NCBI GenBank assembly: GCA_963660385.1
Contig: CAVKWQ010000039.1
Span: 1 to 16,546 of the forward strand
Reading direction: 5' to 3'
From: Avelusimicrobium sp963660385
Lineage (GTDB): Bacteria > Elusimicrobiota > Elusimicrobia > Elusimicrobiales > Elusimicrobiaceae
Length of the DNA stretch: 16,546 bases
Shown: positions 6,319-14,507 of the stretch, piece after piece
How positions within the stretch are numbered: the stretch's first letter is position 1
Layout of the letters: the number at the start of each line of letters is the position of its first letter
Made by a program: the position numbers and the translations under genes
Notes under the pieces: generated by a model
What the model saw: the letters and a program-made list of their open reading frames with translations, nothing else
What the model was told of the DNA's origin: nothing
The model's database searches: none

Positions 6319-7527
6319 ATGAGAATACTCGGTATGATTATGGCCGGGGGCAAGGGCGAGCGCCTTTATCCGCTGACAAAGGACCGCTCCAAACCTTCCG
6401 TCCCGTTCGGGGGCAAATACAGAATCGTGGATTTTGTATTGTCCAACTTCGTCAACTCGGGGATTTTTTCCTCCTATGTGTTGGTGCAATATTTATCGCA
6501 AAGTTTAATTGAATACCTGCGCACCACTTGGCGGAGCGAAGGTATCATCCCGGACCATTTTTTAACCTGCGTGCCGCCGCAAATGCGCTTGGGCGAAATT
6601 TGGTACCGCGGTACGGCGGACTCCGTGCGCCAAAACATCAACTTGGTAAAGGACTTCGCTCCCGACTTGGTAGCCATCTTCGGCGCGGACCACATTTACC
6701 GTATGGACGTGCGGCAAATGGTGGATTATCACTTAAAGAACAAGGCGGATGTTACCGTCGCCGCCAACACCGTGCCGCTGGAACAGGCCTCGGCCTTTGG
6801 CGTATTGGGTACGGACGAAACGGGCCGCATTGTGCAGTTTGACGAAAAGCCCGCCCACCCCAAGTGTATTCCGGGTAACCCCAAAGCGGCCTATGCCTCT
6901 ATGGGCAACTATATTTTTAACACGGATGTATTGTTGCAGGTCTTGCAAAAACGCTTCTGCGACGTGCCCGCCTTGGACTTTGGCAAACATATTTTGCCCA
7001 AAATCTTGGCGGACCACCGCACCTTTGCCTACAACTTCCAGAGCCAAACGCTTCCCGGTGCAAAACCGTACGAAGAGCAAGGCTATTGGCGCGATGTGGG
7101 AACGATTGAATCGTTTTGGCAGACCAATATGGACCTTTTGGGCCCCAAGCCCAAACTGGACTTAAACAACCCCCAATGGCCGATCAGCACCACGCTCAAC
7201 CGTGTGCCGGCCACCAAATATTTGGGCGGAACCGTGGTCAACTCTATGATTGGGGCCGGGTGCATTATTCACCCCAAGGCCAAAATTAAAAACTGCGTAA
7301 TCAGCGACAGCGTAACCATTGGCGAAGGCGCCGAACTGGAAGGCTGTGTGATTATGGATAATTGCGAAATTAAGGCGGGAGCAAAACTCAAAAAGGTAAT
7401 TATGGACCGCTTTAACACCATCGCCCCCAAGCAAACCATTGGGCACGATACGGAAGCCGACTCGCAAAAATACTACATTGACCCTTCGGGCATTGTGGTT
7501 ATCCCGCGCGGCAAGAGCAAATTCTAA
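6319..7527 (+). CDS. glgC: Glucose-1-phosphate adenylyltransferase GlgC
   Basis: GlgC makes ADP-glucose and pyrophosphate from glucose-1-phosphate and ATP, the committed step of bacterial glycogen synthesis. The 402-aa product has the nucleotidyltransferase loop GGKGERLYPLT (10-20) with RSKPSVPFGGKYRIVDF (23-39), YRGTADSVRQN (96-106), the catalytic-Asp segment GADHIYRMD (122-130), FDEKPAHP (174-181), MGNYIF (195-200) and YWRDVGTI (256-263), then a left-handed beta-helix from about residue 300. Length is typical. ATG 6319 has AAAGGGA (6305-6311) seven bases upstream. It is the last gene of the operon; synthase and branching enzyme genes are not in the window. Confidence 0.96.
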   Translation: MRILGMIMAGGKGERLYPLTKDRSKPSVPFGGKYRIVDFVLSNFVNSGIFSSYVLVQYLSQSLIEYLRTTWRSEGIIPDHFLTCVPPQMRLGEIWYRGTADSVRQNINLVKDFAPDLVAIFGADHIYRMDVRQMVDYHLKNKADVTVAANTVPLEQASAFGVLGTDETGRIVQFDEKPAHPKCIPGNPKAAYASMGNYIFNTDVLLQVLQKRFCDVPALDFGKHILPKILADHRTFAYNFQSQTLPGAKPYEEQGYWRDVGTIESFWQTNMDLLGPKPKLDLNNPQWPISTTLNRVPATKYLGGTVVNSMIGAGCIIHPKAKIKNCVISDSVTIGEGAELEGCVIMDNCEIKAGAKLKKVIMDRFNTIAPKQTIGHDTEADSQKYYIDPSGIVVIPRGKSKF

Positions 7528-7530
7528 CCG

Positions 7531-7559
7531 AAAGCGCGGCTTACAGGCCGCGCTTTTTT
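7531..7559 (+). terminator. Rho-independent terminator after glgC
   Basis: AAAGCGCGGC (7531-7540) pairs perfectly with GCCGCGCTTT (7547-7556) with a 6-base loop and a T6 tract. The phoH-like gene starts only a few bases after the T tract. Confidence 0.88.
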
Positions 7560-7563
7560 GTAT

Positions 7564-8508
7564 ATGATTAAAACCCTAAAACTAAAAAACCAAGAAGAAA
7601 TTTTAATTGCGCTCGGCATCCAGGACCGCAAACTCCGCGCGCTTGAAAAAAACTTCAAAGTAACCGTTTTTGTAAAGTACGACGAGGACGGCGCAGGGGC
7701 TGAACTGTCCGTAAAGGGCACCAATTCCCGCGTGGATAAGGCCTTAGCCAAACTGCAAAAGGACCTGGCGCTAAACGCCGAAAAGAAACCGCTTGATTTG
7801 GTGAAGGACAACCGCCCGTTCGTGGATAACATCGTCTTCCGCCCCGAACACGCCAAACCCGTGGAAGCCCGCAGCGAAAACCAAAAGAAATACATTGAAG
7901 CCGTCTTTGCCAACGACCTCGTCATTTCCTCCGGTCCTGCCGGCACGGGCAAAACCTTTCTGGCTTGTGCGTGTGCGTTGCGCGCGCTGGAACTGGGGAT
8001 GACGGAGCGCATTGTGGTTACGCGCCCGATTGTGGAAGCGGGCGAAAAACTGGGCTTTTTGCCGGGCGACATAGAAGAAAAGGTGGACCCGTATTTGCGG
8101 CCCATTTACGATTCGTTTTATTCTATGCTGGGTATGGAAAAATTTAACTCGCTTAAATACAACAATATTTTGGAAATCGTCCCGCTGGCCTATATGCGCG
8201 GACGCACCTTGGAACGTGCGTTTATTATCTTGGACGAGGCCCAAAACACCTTACCCGCACAAATGAAAATGTTTTTAACGCGTATGGGCATTGGCTCTAA
8301 AATGATTGTAAACGGCGACCTCTCACAAATTGACCTGCCCAACAAAAAGGAAAGCGGGCTCTTGCAGGCAGCCGAAGTATTAGCCAAGGTAAAGGGTGTT
8401 GCGTTTGTGGAGTTCACGGGCGAGGACGTCGTACGCCACCCGCTGGTAAAAGACATTGTTTCCGCTTACGACAAGTGGGACAAAAAACATACAGGAAAAA
8501 CGAAATGA
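7564..8508 (+). CDS. ybeZ: PhoH-like ATPase YbeZ
   Basis: A 314-aa cytoplasmic P-loop ATPase of the PhoH/YbeZ family, the usual partner of the endonuclease YbeY in rRNA maturation and RNA quality control. Walker A is GPAGTGKT (124-131), Walker B with the DEAQ box is IILDEAQNT (221-229), and the family strings RPIVEAGEKLGFLPGD (154-169), YMRGRTLERAF (210-220) and NGDLSQIDLP (250-259) are intact. Residues 1-75 form the small PhoH N-terminal domain. The start is odd: ATG 7564 (TTG 7558 is the only alternative) sits directly after the glgC terminator, without Shine-Dalgarno or clear promoter. ybeY overlaps its stop codon. Confidence 0.94.
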   Translation: MIKTLKLKNQEEILIALGIQDRKLRALEKNFKVTVFVKYDEDGAGAELSVKGTNSRVDKALAKLQKDLALNAEKKPLDLVKDNRPFVDNIVFRPEHAKPVEARSENQKKYIEAVFANDLVISSGPAGTGKTFLACACALRALELGMTERIVVTRPIVEAGEKLGFLPGDIEEKVDPYLRPIYDSFYSMLGMEKFNSLKYNNILEIVPLAYMRGRTLERAFIILDEAQNTLPAQMKMFLTRMGIGSKMIVNGDLSQIDLPNKKESGLLQAAEVLAKVKGVAFVEFTGEDVVRHPLVKDIVSAYDKWDKKHTGKTK

Positions 8509-8948
8509 TTTCGCATATTTTTTACAATACCGATATTCCCAAATACCTGCGCAAAACAGGGCTTTTTAAAGCCTGTTTGGAGCGCGGGCTCAAACAATTC
8601 GCCAAACAAAACATTGAGGTAAACGTGATTTTTGTGGACGAGAAGGAAATTCTGCGCGTAAACGAGGAATTTTTAGACCACCACTATGTAACAGATGTAA
8701 TTTCATTTAATAACGAGCGCCCCCCGTTTGATACAGGCGAGCCGTGGGAGTTCGGCGATATTTTTGTATGTTACCAAGTGGCTCGTAAAAACGCCAAGAC
8801 CTTTGGGCATACCTATTTGCAGGAAATGATGATGTACGTTACGCACGGGGCCTTACACTTGTCGGGTATGGACGACCACGCCCCCGAGGACCGCGCGGAA
8901 ATGGACCGCCAAGCCGAAAAAATTATTTCTGCCGTCCTAACCAAATAA
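8505..8948 (+). CDS. ybeY: rRNA maturation endoribonuclease YbeY
   Basis: A zinc-dependent endoribonuclease (147 aa) involved in 16S rRNA 3' maturation and 70S quality control. The metal site is HGALHLSGMDDH, with His114, His118 and His125; the upstream TDVISF (63-68) and GDIF (84-87) are also conserved. ATG 8505 overlaps the ybeZ stop as ATGA, with AGGA eight bases upstream inside ybeZ, so the pair is translationally coupled. A start at 8475 is possible but would extend the overlap and add residues with no family resemblance. Confidence 0.95.
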   Translation: MISHIFYNTDIPKYLRKTGLFKACLERGLKQFAKQNIEVNVIFVDEKEILRVNEEFLDHHYVTDVISFNNERPPFDTGEPWEFGDIFVCYQVARKNAKTFGHTYLQEMMMYVTHGALHLSGMDDHAPEDRAEMDRQAEKIISAVLTK

Positions 8949-8961
8949 ACTTTTAGCACAC

Positions 8962-8999
8962 AAAAAACAGCGGACGCTTTAAAACGTCCGCTGTTTTTT
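8962..8999. terminator. Bidirectional terminator between convergent genes
   Basis: AAAAAACAGCGGACG (8962-8976) pairs perfectly with CGTCCGCTGTTTTTT (8985-8999). It serves ybeY from the left and the metallophosphoesterase from the right. Confidence 0.92.
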
Positions 9000-9002
9000 T
9001 AT

Positions 9003-9806
9003 TTAATCCTCTGCCGGGCGGTCATCGGGCACGTCCACTATTTGGGGTACGCCCTTTTCGTCCAGCGTTAAATATTGCAGTTTGCGGTGCAGCCCCACAT
9101 CCACCGGGATAATCCGCGCCGTCTTATCCACCACGATATGCACCACCTGCGTATGGCCCACAATCTGCCACACCGGGCTGACGGGATAGGATGACACCAA
9201 ATCATCCAAATCCTCCCAAAAAATCCCGCCAAAACGGTCCACCCCTTTGCGGTGGATGCTGATGTTAAAAATAGGGTGCTTAAAAAATTCGTGCTTAATG
9301 GATTCTTTAAAAATCAGGTTAATCAGTACCGCCAAATTGTTGGAACTGGGCTCGTCCAACTGCATTTGAAAAATACGGTACAGTTTGCGTGTTACGCCCG
9401 CGTGCGTGAACAGATACCCTTTATAGGCATACGCCGCGCGCAAATCGCCGCAGAGCACTTGGCGGGTCATTTTTTCGCGCATAAATTGGGCTTCCTCTTT
9501 GCTAAACCCGGAAATGACAAAGTTGGACAAAAGCGGCTCCAACTCGTGGTTGCCCACAAGTCTTACCACTTCTCCGCCCGCCGCCTTGGCCTGCTGCTGG
9601 ATAGTATCCAACAAGTCATCCACCTTGCGGGAAAAAGGCCCTCTGTCAAAAATATCCCCCATTTGCACCAAACGGTCGTGTCCGCCGCACCAGTTGTTTT
9701 GGCCGTCTATCAATTTTGCGTGGCGCAAAATTTTGACAAACGGGTCAAACTGGCCGTGTACGTCGCCCACTACCACTACGCGCTTAGGGTTCTTTTGGGT
9801 TTGCAT
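9003..9806 (-). CDS. Metallophosphoesterase of the PPP (serine/threonine phosphatase-like) family
   Basis: The 267-aa protein has all the motifs of a calcineurin-type two-metal phosphoesterase in order: GDVHG (14-18), GDIFDRG (50-56), GNHE (85-88), THAG (134-137) and GHT (217-219). The GDxHG/GDxxDRG/GNHE set is that of PPP phosphatases and diadenosine tetraphosphatases. The substrate could be a phosphoprotein or a dinucleoside polyphosphate, and sequence alone does not decide. There is no signal peptide, so it is cytoplasmic. ATG 9806 has AAGGGA about eight bases upstream (9815-9820 on the plus strand). It is a single-gene unit, divergent from the glc operon and convergent with ybeY. Confidence 0.88.
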   Translation of the reverse strand: MQTQKNPKRVVVVGDVHGQFDPFVKILRHAKLIDGQNNWCGGHDRLVQMGDIFDRGPFSRKVDDLLDTIQQQAKAAGGEVVRLVGNHELEPLLSNFVISGFSKEEAQFMREKMTRQVLCGDLRAAYAYKGYLFTHAGVTRKLYRIFQMQLDEPSSNNLAVLINLIFKESIKHEFFKHPIFNISIHRKGVDRFGGIFWEDLDDLVSSYPVSPVWQIVGHTQVVHIVVDKTARIIPVDVGLHRKLQYLTLDEKGVPQIVDVPDDRPAED

Positions 9807-9886
9807 TGGTTTTGTCCCTTACACAAATAATATAATAATAATATACAAAAAGTTTACGCTTGTCCGTGTAAAATTTGCATTACTTT
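9807..9886. promoter_or_regulatory. A/T-rich divergent promoter region
   Basis: The 80 bases between the metallophosphoesterase and the glc operon hold an A/T run (about 9828-9845) that gives TATATT/TATTAT -10 candidates on the minus strand. On the plus strand TAAAAT (9869-9874) follows TG and would start transcription about six bases before ATG 9887. No convincing -35 was found for either. Confidence 0.4.
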
Positions 9887-11881
9887 ATGAAAATACCGTC
9901 CGCCGCTTTTGCTGAACTAACCCAACTGGTGGGTAAAGAAAACTTGCTCACTGATGAGGTTTCCCTTTCTGTTTACGCGTATGATTGTTCCTTATCCCGC
10001 ACGCGGCCGGACGCGCTCATCCATTTACGCCGGGCGGACGTCATCGCCCCGGTATTAAAGGTGTTATACCAGTATCATATCCCTTTTGTGCCGCGCGCAA
10101 GCGCCACCAACCACGCGGGCAGTTGCGCCGCCTTAAACGGGGGCGTTATTCTAAATGTGGCCCCGTTAAACAAAATTTTGCAAATAAACACCCAAGCGGG
10201 TTTTGCTTTGGTAGAGCCCGGCGTTACCGGGGGCGACTTACAGGACGCCCTTGCACCGCTTGGCTTTTTTTACGCGCCGGACCCGGCCAGCGAGCGCGTT
10301 TGCTCGTTGAGCGGCAACTTAGCCCAAAACGCAAGCGGCGCGCGCTGTATGAAATACGGCGGCACGATTGACCACGTTTTGGAAGTGGATTTTGTTATGT
10401 CCAACGGTACGGAAATTCACTTATCCCGCCAAGACAGCGGCCCCGATTTTATCGGGCTTATTGCGGGGAGTGAGGGGACGCTCGGCGTAATTAAACAATT
10501 AAAGGTAAAAATCCTGCCCGCGGCCAAGCATATTAAAACCTTTTTAGTAACTTTCCCGTCGCTGGCGGACAGCGTACAAACCGTCAGCGATTTGGCCGCC
10601 GAAGGTATTATTCCGCGGTGTGTGGAAGCAATGGACGACATCACCACCCGCGCCGTGGAGGAATTTGCCCACGCGGGCTACCCGCTGGATGCTAAGGCCC
10701 TGCTTATTTTGGAATTGGACGGCACGCCCGCCGAAATTGCCGAGCAGGAAAAACAGTTAGAAGAAATTTGCCTCAAAAACCACTCGCTTAAATTTTTGCC
10801 CGCCAAGACGGAAGCCGAACGCCAACGATTATGGTTCGGCAGACGGGCGGCTTATGCGGCAATGGCGCGGCTGGCCCCCAACGTAATGGTGGGCGACGGT
10901 ACCGTGCCAAGGAGCGAACTGCCCCGCGCGCTTGCCAAAGTGCGGCGCATTTTGGACGAACAGCACATTTACGCGAGCCTGCTTTTCCACGCGGGGGACG
11001 GCAATTTTCACCCGCAGATTATTTTTGACGAGCGCAACCGCCCCGATACCGTCCGCGTAACCCGCGCGCTAAAAGAAATTTTGCAGGCGTGCGTAGATTG
11101 CGGCGGCACCGTATCGGGCGAGCACGGCATAGGCGTAGAAAAACGCGCCGTAATGGCCTACCAATACGATAAGCCGACCTTGGACCTTTTCACGCAAATT
11201 AAAAGCGCCTTAGACCCGAAAAATTTAGCCAACCCGCTTAAATTAATCCCGGTAAATTACGATGAAAAAGCCCGCGGGCAAGTTGCCTTATCCCCCGCCA
11301 TAAAGCAACTGGCGGACAAGATTTTAACGCGCAAAGACGCGCACGCGCCTTGCCTAATTACCGGGGAAAATTCCCGCTTAAAAACCAAGGCCGCCAATAT
11401 AATATCCACCCAAACGCTTAACCGCATTTTGGAAATTGATAAAACCAATTACACCGTAACCGCCGAGGCAGGCGTTAGCCTAAAAACCTTGGCACGCGCC
11501 TTAAAACAAGCGGGCGTTTACAGCGTACTGCCGGACAGCAAAGGTACGCTGGGCGGGGCGTTTTGCTCGGGTTGTTTGCCGTCTTTTTATGCGCAAGTTT
11601 TGGGTATGGAGGCCCTGTTACCGAACGGGTCGTATGTCCGCTATGGCGGCAAATTAATGAAGAACGCCGCAGGCTACCACCTTACCCGCCTGTTTGCAGG
11701 CTCACAGGGCACATTAGGCATAGTAACCCAACTGACCTTTAAAATTTACGCCAAGCCCGTACCCGCCGCGCCGGAAAAACCGTTCGTGCGCGCAAGTGGC
11801 AATTTGCCTTGGGCGGCTATTAAAAAGCAGTTAGACCCCGGGGATTTATTTCCCGTTTTAGCAGGAGAAAAAAATGTTTGA
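9887..11881 (+). CDS. Glycolate/D-lactate oxidase GlcD-GlcE fusion, FAD-dependent
   Basis: A 664-aa flavoprotein with two FAD-binding-4-type domains. Residues 1-455 are GlcD-like: RASATNHAGSCAALNGG (70-86), VEPGVTGGDLQ (109-119), GSEGTLG (194-200), LLFHAGDGNFHP (365-376) and GGTVSGEHGIGVEKR (406-420). Residues about 470-625 are GlcE-like: TAEAGVSLKTLARAL (525-539), GTLGGA (553-558) and KLMKNAAGYHLTRLFAGSQG (589-608). In E. coli these are two proteins (499 and 350 aa); here they are joined and the GlcE part lacks its C-terminal portion. The enzyme oxidises a 2-hydroxy acid and passes electrons to the FeS subunit encoded next, which overlaps by eight bases. ATG 9887 has no Shine-Dalgarno and lies just after a -10-like element. 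Confidence 0.88.
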   Translation: MKIPSAAFAELTQLVGKENLLTDEVSLSVYAYDCSLSRTRPDALIHLRRADVIAPVLKVLYQYHIPFVPRASATNHAGSCAALNGGVILNVAPLNKILQINTQAGFALVEPGVTGGDLQDALAPLGFFYAPDPASERVCSLSGNLAQNASGARCMKYGGTIDHVLEVDFVMSNGTEIHLSRQDSGPDFIGLIAGSEGTLGVIKQLKVKILPAAKHIKTFLVTFPSLADSVQTVSDLAAEGIIPRCVEAMDDITTRAVEEFAHAGYPLDAKALLILELDGTPAEIAEQEKQLEEICLKNHSLKFLPAKTEAERQRLWFGRRAAYAAMARLAPNVMVGDGTVPRSELPRALAKVRRILDEQHIYASLLFHAGDGNFHPQIIFDERNRPDTVRVTRALKEILQACVDCGGTVSGEHGIGVEKRAVMAYQYDKPTLDLFTQIKSALDPKNLANPLKLIPVNYDEKARGQVALSPAIKQLADKILTRKDAHAPCLITGENSRLKTKAANIISTQTLNRILEIDKTNYTVTAEAGVSLKTLARALKQAGVYSVLPDSKGTLGGAFCSGCLPSFYAQVLGMEALLPNGSYVRYGGKLMKNAAGYHLTRLFAGSQGTLGIVTQLTFKIYAKPVPAAPEKPFVRASGNLPWAAIKKQLDPGDLFPVLAGEKNV

Positions 11882-13184
11882 TTTTATTCCCCCGCAGTTA
11901 GACCCCTTACACCCCAAACGCCACTTAACGCTGTTAGACACACCGTTTGGCGAGCGGAGCGTGTACGATTCCCTTTGCTTTTGCAACCGCTGCGGCAGTT
12001 GCCAGCAGACCTGCCCGACCTATTGGCTGACAGGCGAAGAAACCTTTTCCCCCCGCGGGCGCAACCAACTGGCGCGCCTGATTGCCGAAAAGAAACTGGA
12101 CGTAAAAAAGAACCGAGAATTGCTCGCAAGGGCCGTCAACTCCTGTTTGCTGTGTGGGCGTTGCACGCAGGCCTGCGCGGGCAAAATTCCAACCGCCGAG
12201 CATATGCTGGAACTGCGCCGCACCCTGCAACTAAATACGCTGCCTAAAACGCTGTTTACGCTTCTTTCTTGGCGCACCACGCACCCGCGCTTATTTAGCC
12301 GAGTGGTACGGCTGGGGGCTTTTCTGCGCGCGTGCGGACTTATCTTTTTGGCGCGCAAGACGGGTATCTCCCGCTTATTTGGGTTTGGCTGGGTAAATTA
12401 TGTTACCCAACTGCTCCCGCACCGCACCCCGGCCTTACAAAAAGTGCTTAAAGAACAAGGGCTTTCTACTGCGCCCGAAAAGCCCACGCTTATTTATTTG
12501 CCGTCCTTGGAAGCGGAATTTTGCACACCCGATTTGGCCGCAAGCGTTTTAAAAGCCGCCAACCAAAAGTACCGTACTACGCTGTGGGCAAATACGCCCA
12601 GCGGACTCTTTGATTATGTATATGGGGATGTTCGCCAAAGCCGCCGCGCGGTCAAACGCTTAATTGTCCGCTGGCAAAAGTCCGGCAAACTCCCCCTTTT
12701 AACAGACAGCATAGACGTATATTTATTTCTCTTGCGTGCCCCGCAACTCTTTGCTGCGTGGCCCAAGCACCGCCGCCAAGCGCAGGAGTTTGCCAAGCAA
12801 CTTAAATTTGTTACGGATATTCTGCCCCGTAATCCGGCGGGTGCGGAAGCCTTTAAAAACGCCCCCGTCCGGTTAGACAAAGGGGCCCTTTTTCTGCGCG
12901 AGGGCAAAGCGTTTGATAAAGCACAGTCAATTTTAAAGACACTTTTTAAAAAAAATTTTGTAGAGTGTTTGTATAAGGATGCGGATGCTCCCGCGTTCGG
13001 TTACAGTTTTGTACGGTTTAACCGCGCCCCCGAAATTTGGCTCCGCGCCGTGCAAAGCGCCGCCCGGACACAGACAGGGACTGTGTTTACATTGTCAGGG
13101 CTGTCCGCCTTGGAACTAAATTTTTATTTGAAGAAATTTTATCCATCAGCCAAGGCAGACCACTTCGTACGTTTGAACGGGTGA
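11874..13184 (+). CDS. GlcF-like iron-sulfur subunit lacking the CCG domains
   Basis: The 436-aa product starts with the two [4Fe-4S] ferredoxin motifs of GlcF: CNRCGSCQQTCP (Cys37, 40, 43, 47) and CLLCGRCTQAC (Cys91, 94, 97, 101). Context supports a GlcF role: ATG 11874 overlaps the end of the GlcD-GlcE gene by eight bases, with AGGAGAAAA just upstream. The family normally ends in two cysteine-rich CCG domains. Here residues 200-436 keep roughly the expected length (E. coli GlcF is 407 aa) but have no CCG motif and only two scattered cysteines (in EFCTPD and VECLYK). It may act as an electron-transfer subunit with only the ferredoxin clusters, or be decaying; the open frame is intact, which argues against a pseudogene. 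Confidence 0.82.
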   Translation: MFDFIPPQLDPLHPKRHLTLLDTPFGERSVYDSLCFCNRCGSCQQTCPTYWLTGEETFSPRGRNQLARLIAEKKLDVKKNRELLARAVNSCLLCGRCTQACAGKIPTAEHMLELRRTLQLNTLPKTLFTLLSWRTTHPRLFSRVVRLGAFLRACGLIFLARKTGISRLFGFGWVNYVTQLLPHRTPALQKVLKEQGLSTAPEKPTLIYLPSLEAEFCTPDLAASVLKAANQKYRTTLWANTPSGLFDYVYGDVRQSRRAVKRLIVRWQKSGKLPLLTDSIDVYLFLLRAPQLFAAWPKHRRQAQEFAKQLKFVTDILPRNPAGAEAFKNAPVRLDKGALFLREGKAFDKAQSILKTLFKKNFVECLYKDADAPAFGYSFVRFNRAPEIWLRAVQSAARTQTGTVFTLSGLSALELNFYLKKFYPSAKADHFVRLNG

Positions 13185-13191
13185 GAAGCAT

Positions 13192-14382
13192 ATGGAATCA
13201 TTTAGGCCGGAAAACGGCAAACTTTCCGCCGAGGAAAAGTTAAACTTACTGGTGGAATTTGGCGCACGCATCTCCTGCGAACTCCGCCTTGATAAACTGC
13301 TGGACATCATCGCACAACAAATTACCAAAATGTTGGATGTCGGGCGGTGCACCATTTACATAAAAGACGTAGAAAAAAACGAACTTTGGTCCAAAATCGC
13401 CCAAGGGCGCGGCTTGGAACATACCGAAATCCGCGTGCCGCTTAACGGCAACGGGGTAATTTCCTTGGTGGCCCGCACGGGTGAAACCATCAACCTGCCT
13501 AACGCTTACGAAGACCCGCGGTTTTCTATGGACGTGGATATGGTAACCGATTTCCGCACGCACTCTATGCTGGCTATCCCGCTTAAAAACAACTCCGGCA
13601 AGGTACTGGGCGTTTTTCAGGTAGCCAACAAGTCCGACGGAACCCCCTTTGATAAAAAAGACGAGGGCATTTTGCTTCTGCTTGCCACCTTGGCGGGCAG
13701 CGCGATTGAAATTGCCAAACTGTACCAAGACGTCCACGTGGCCCAGTTGGAAACCATTTACCGCCTGGCCGTTACCGCCGAATACCGCGACCAGCAGGAC
13801 ACCCGCGCCCACTTAAAAAACATCAGCATTATTTCCTACTTGCTGGCCTTGGCGCTGGGGCTTAATAAGCACGATGCCGAACTTATCAAAAACGCCAGCC
13901 CCTTGCACGATATCGGCAAGGTAGCCTTAGCGGACAACATTTTGCTAAAACCCGGCAAACTGACCCCCGAAGAGTTTGAAATTATGAAATCGCACACCAT
14001 TTACGGCGGGCGCATTTTGGAAGGGGCGCACTCCCAAGTGCTTAAAATTGCGCACAAAATGAGCCTTTATCACCACGAAAAGTGGAACGGCTCGGGCTAC
14101 CCCAAAGGCTTAAAGGGCGAGGAAATACCGATAGAGGCCCGCATTGTAACGGTGGCCGACGTGTTTGACGCGCTGTGTATGTTCCGCGTGTATAAAAAAG
14201 CGTGGAAGACGGACGACGCCTACGCGTACATTTTGGAGGAATCCGGCAAATCATTTGACCCGCATATTGTGGCGGCGTTCAAAAAGATTTATCCCTCCGT
14301 GCGCAAATTGTATAACAACAATCCCGCCAACCACGAGGTTTCAGCCCCCGTTTCCGCGGCGGAGCAAAACCAAAATAACTGA
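13192..14382 (+). CDS. GAF-HD-GYP protein, probable cyclic-di-GMP phosphodiesterase
   Basis: Residues about 20-175 form a GAF sensor domain (ELRLDKLLDIIAQQ, GVISLVARTGETINLPNAYED, HSMLAIPLKNNSGKVLGVFQ). Residues 185-370 form an HD-GYP domain with LHDIGKVALADNILLKPGKL (238-257), HHEKWNGSGYPKGL (294-307, containing GYP) and VADVFDAL (321-328). Proteins of this RpfG type hydrolyse cyclic-di-GMP; the GAF domain may sense a small ligand or mediate dimerisation. There is no membrane segment. The gene starts seven bases after the glcF stop with only a weak GAG-type ribosome site, so it is probably cotranscribed with the glc genes, and a terminator follows directly. No diguanylate cyclase is in the window. 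Confidence 0.92.
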   Translation: MESFRPENGKLSAEEKLNLLVEFGARISCELRLDKLLDIIAQQITKMLDVGRCTIYIKDVEKNELWSKIAQGRGLEHTEIRVPLNGNGVISLVARTGETINLPNAYEDPRFSMDVDMVTDFRTHSMLAIPLKNNSGKVLGVFQVANKSDGTPFDKKDEGILLLLATLAGSAIEIAKLYQDVHVAQLETIYRLAVTAEYRDQQDTRAHLKNISIISYLLALALGLNKHDAELIKNASPLHDIGKVALADNILLKPGKLTPEEFEIMKSHTIYGGRILEGAHSQVLKIAHKMSLYHHEKWNGSGYPKGLKGEEIPIEARIVTVADVFDALCMFRVYKKAWKTDDAYAYILEESGKSFDPHIVAAFKKIYPSVRKLYNNNPANHEVSAPVSAAEQNQNN

Positions 14383-14386
14383 TTTA

Positions 14387-14414
14387 ATACCCGGCCGCCC
14401 GCCGGGTATTTTTT
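14387..14414 (+). terminator. Rho-independent terminator of the glc/HD-GYP operon
   Basis: ATACCCGGC (14387-14395) pairs with GCCGGGTAT (14401-14409), 5-base loop, followed by T6. Confidence 0.88.
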
Positions 14415-14446
14415 ATGGAAGGTAGCACTTGCACAAGGGGAAATAC

Positions 14447-14452
14447 TATAAT
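14447..14452 (+). promoter_or_regulatory. Likely -10 element of mnmA
   Basis: A perfect TATAAT in an A/T-rich setting, giving a leader of about 45-50 bases before ATG 14508. The -35 is weak (TAGCAC at 14423-14428, spacing 18). Confidence 0.5.
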
Positions 14453-14507
14453 ATAGTGTCCTTTTGGCTTTCAACCTAAAGTACAATTTAACATAAAGAG
14501 GGAATTG

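Noticed and set aside
7524..8105. 193-codon antisense frame opposite ybeZ
   Set aside because: Serine-rich shadow of a confidently identified gene, with no ribosome site or homology.
11874..13184. glcF as a pseudogene
   Set aside because: The frame is intact, both ferredoxin motifs are perfect and the length is normal; loss of the CCG motifs is better treated as divergence.
13246..13812. 188-codon antisense frame within the GAF/HD-GYP gene
   Set aside because: Composition is that of a shadow frame; the sense strand has clear domain motifs.
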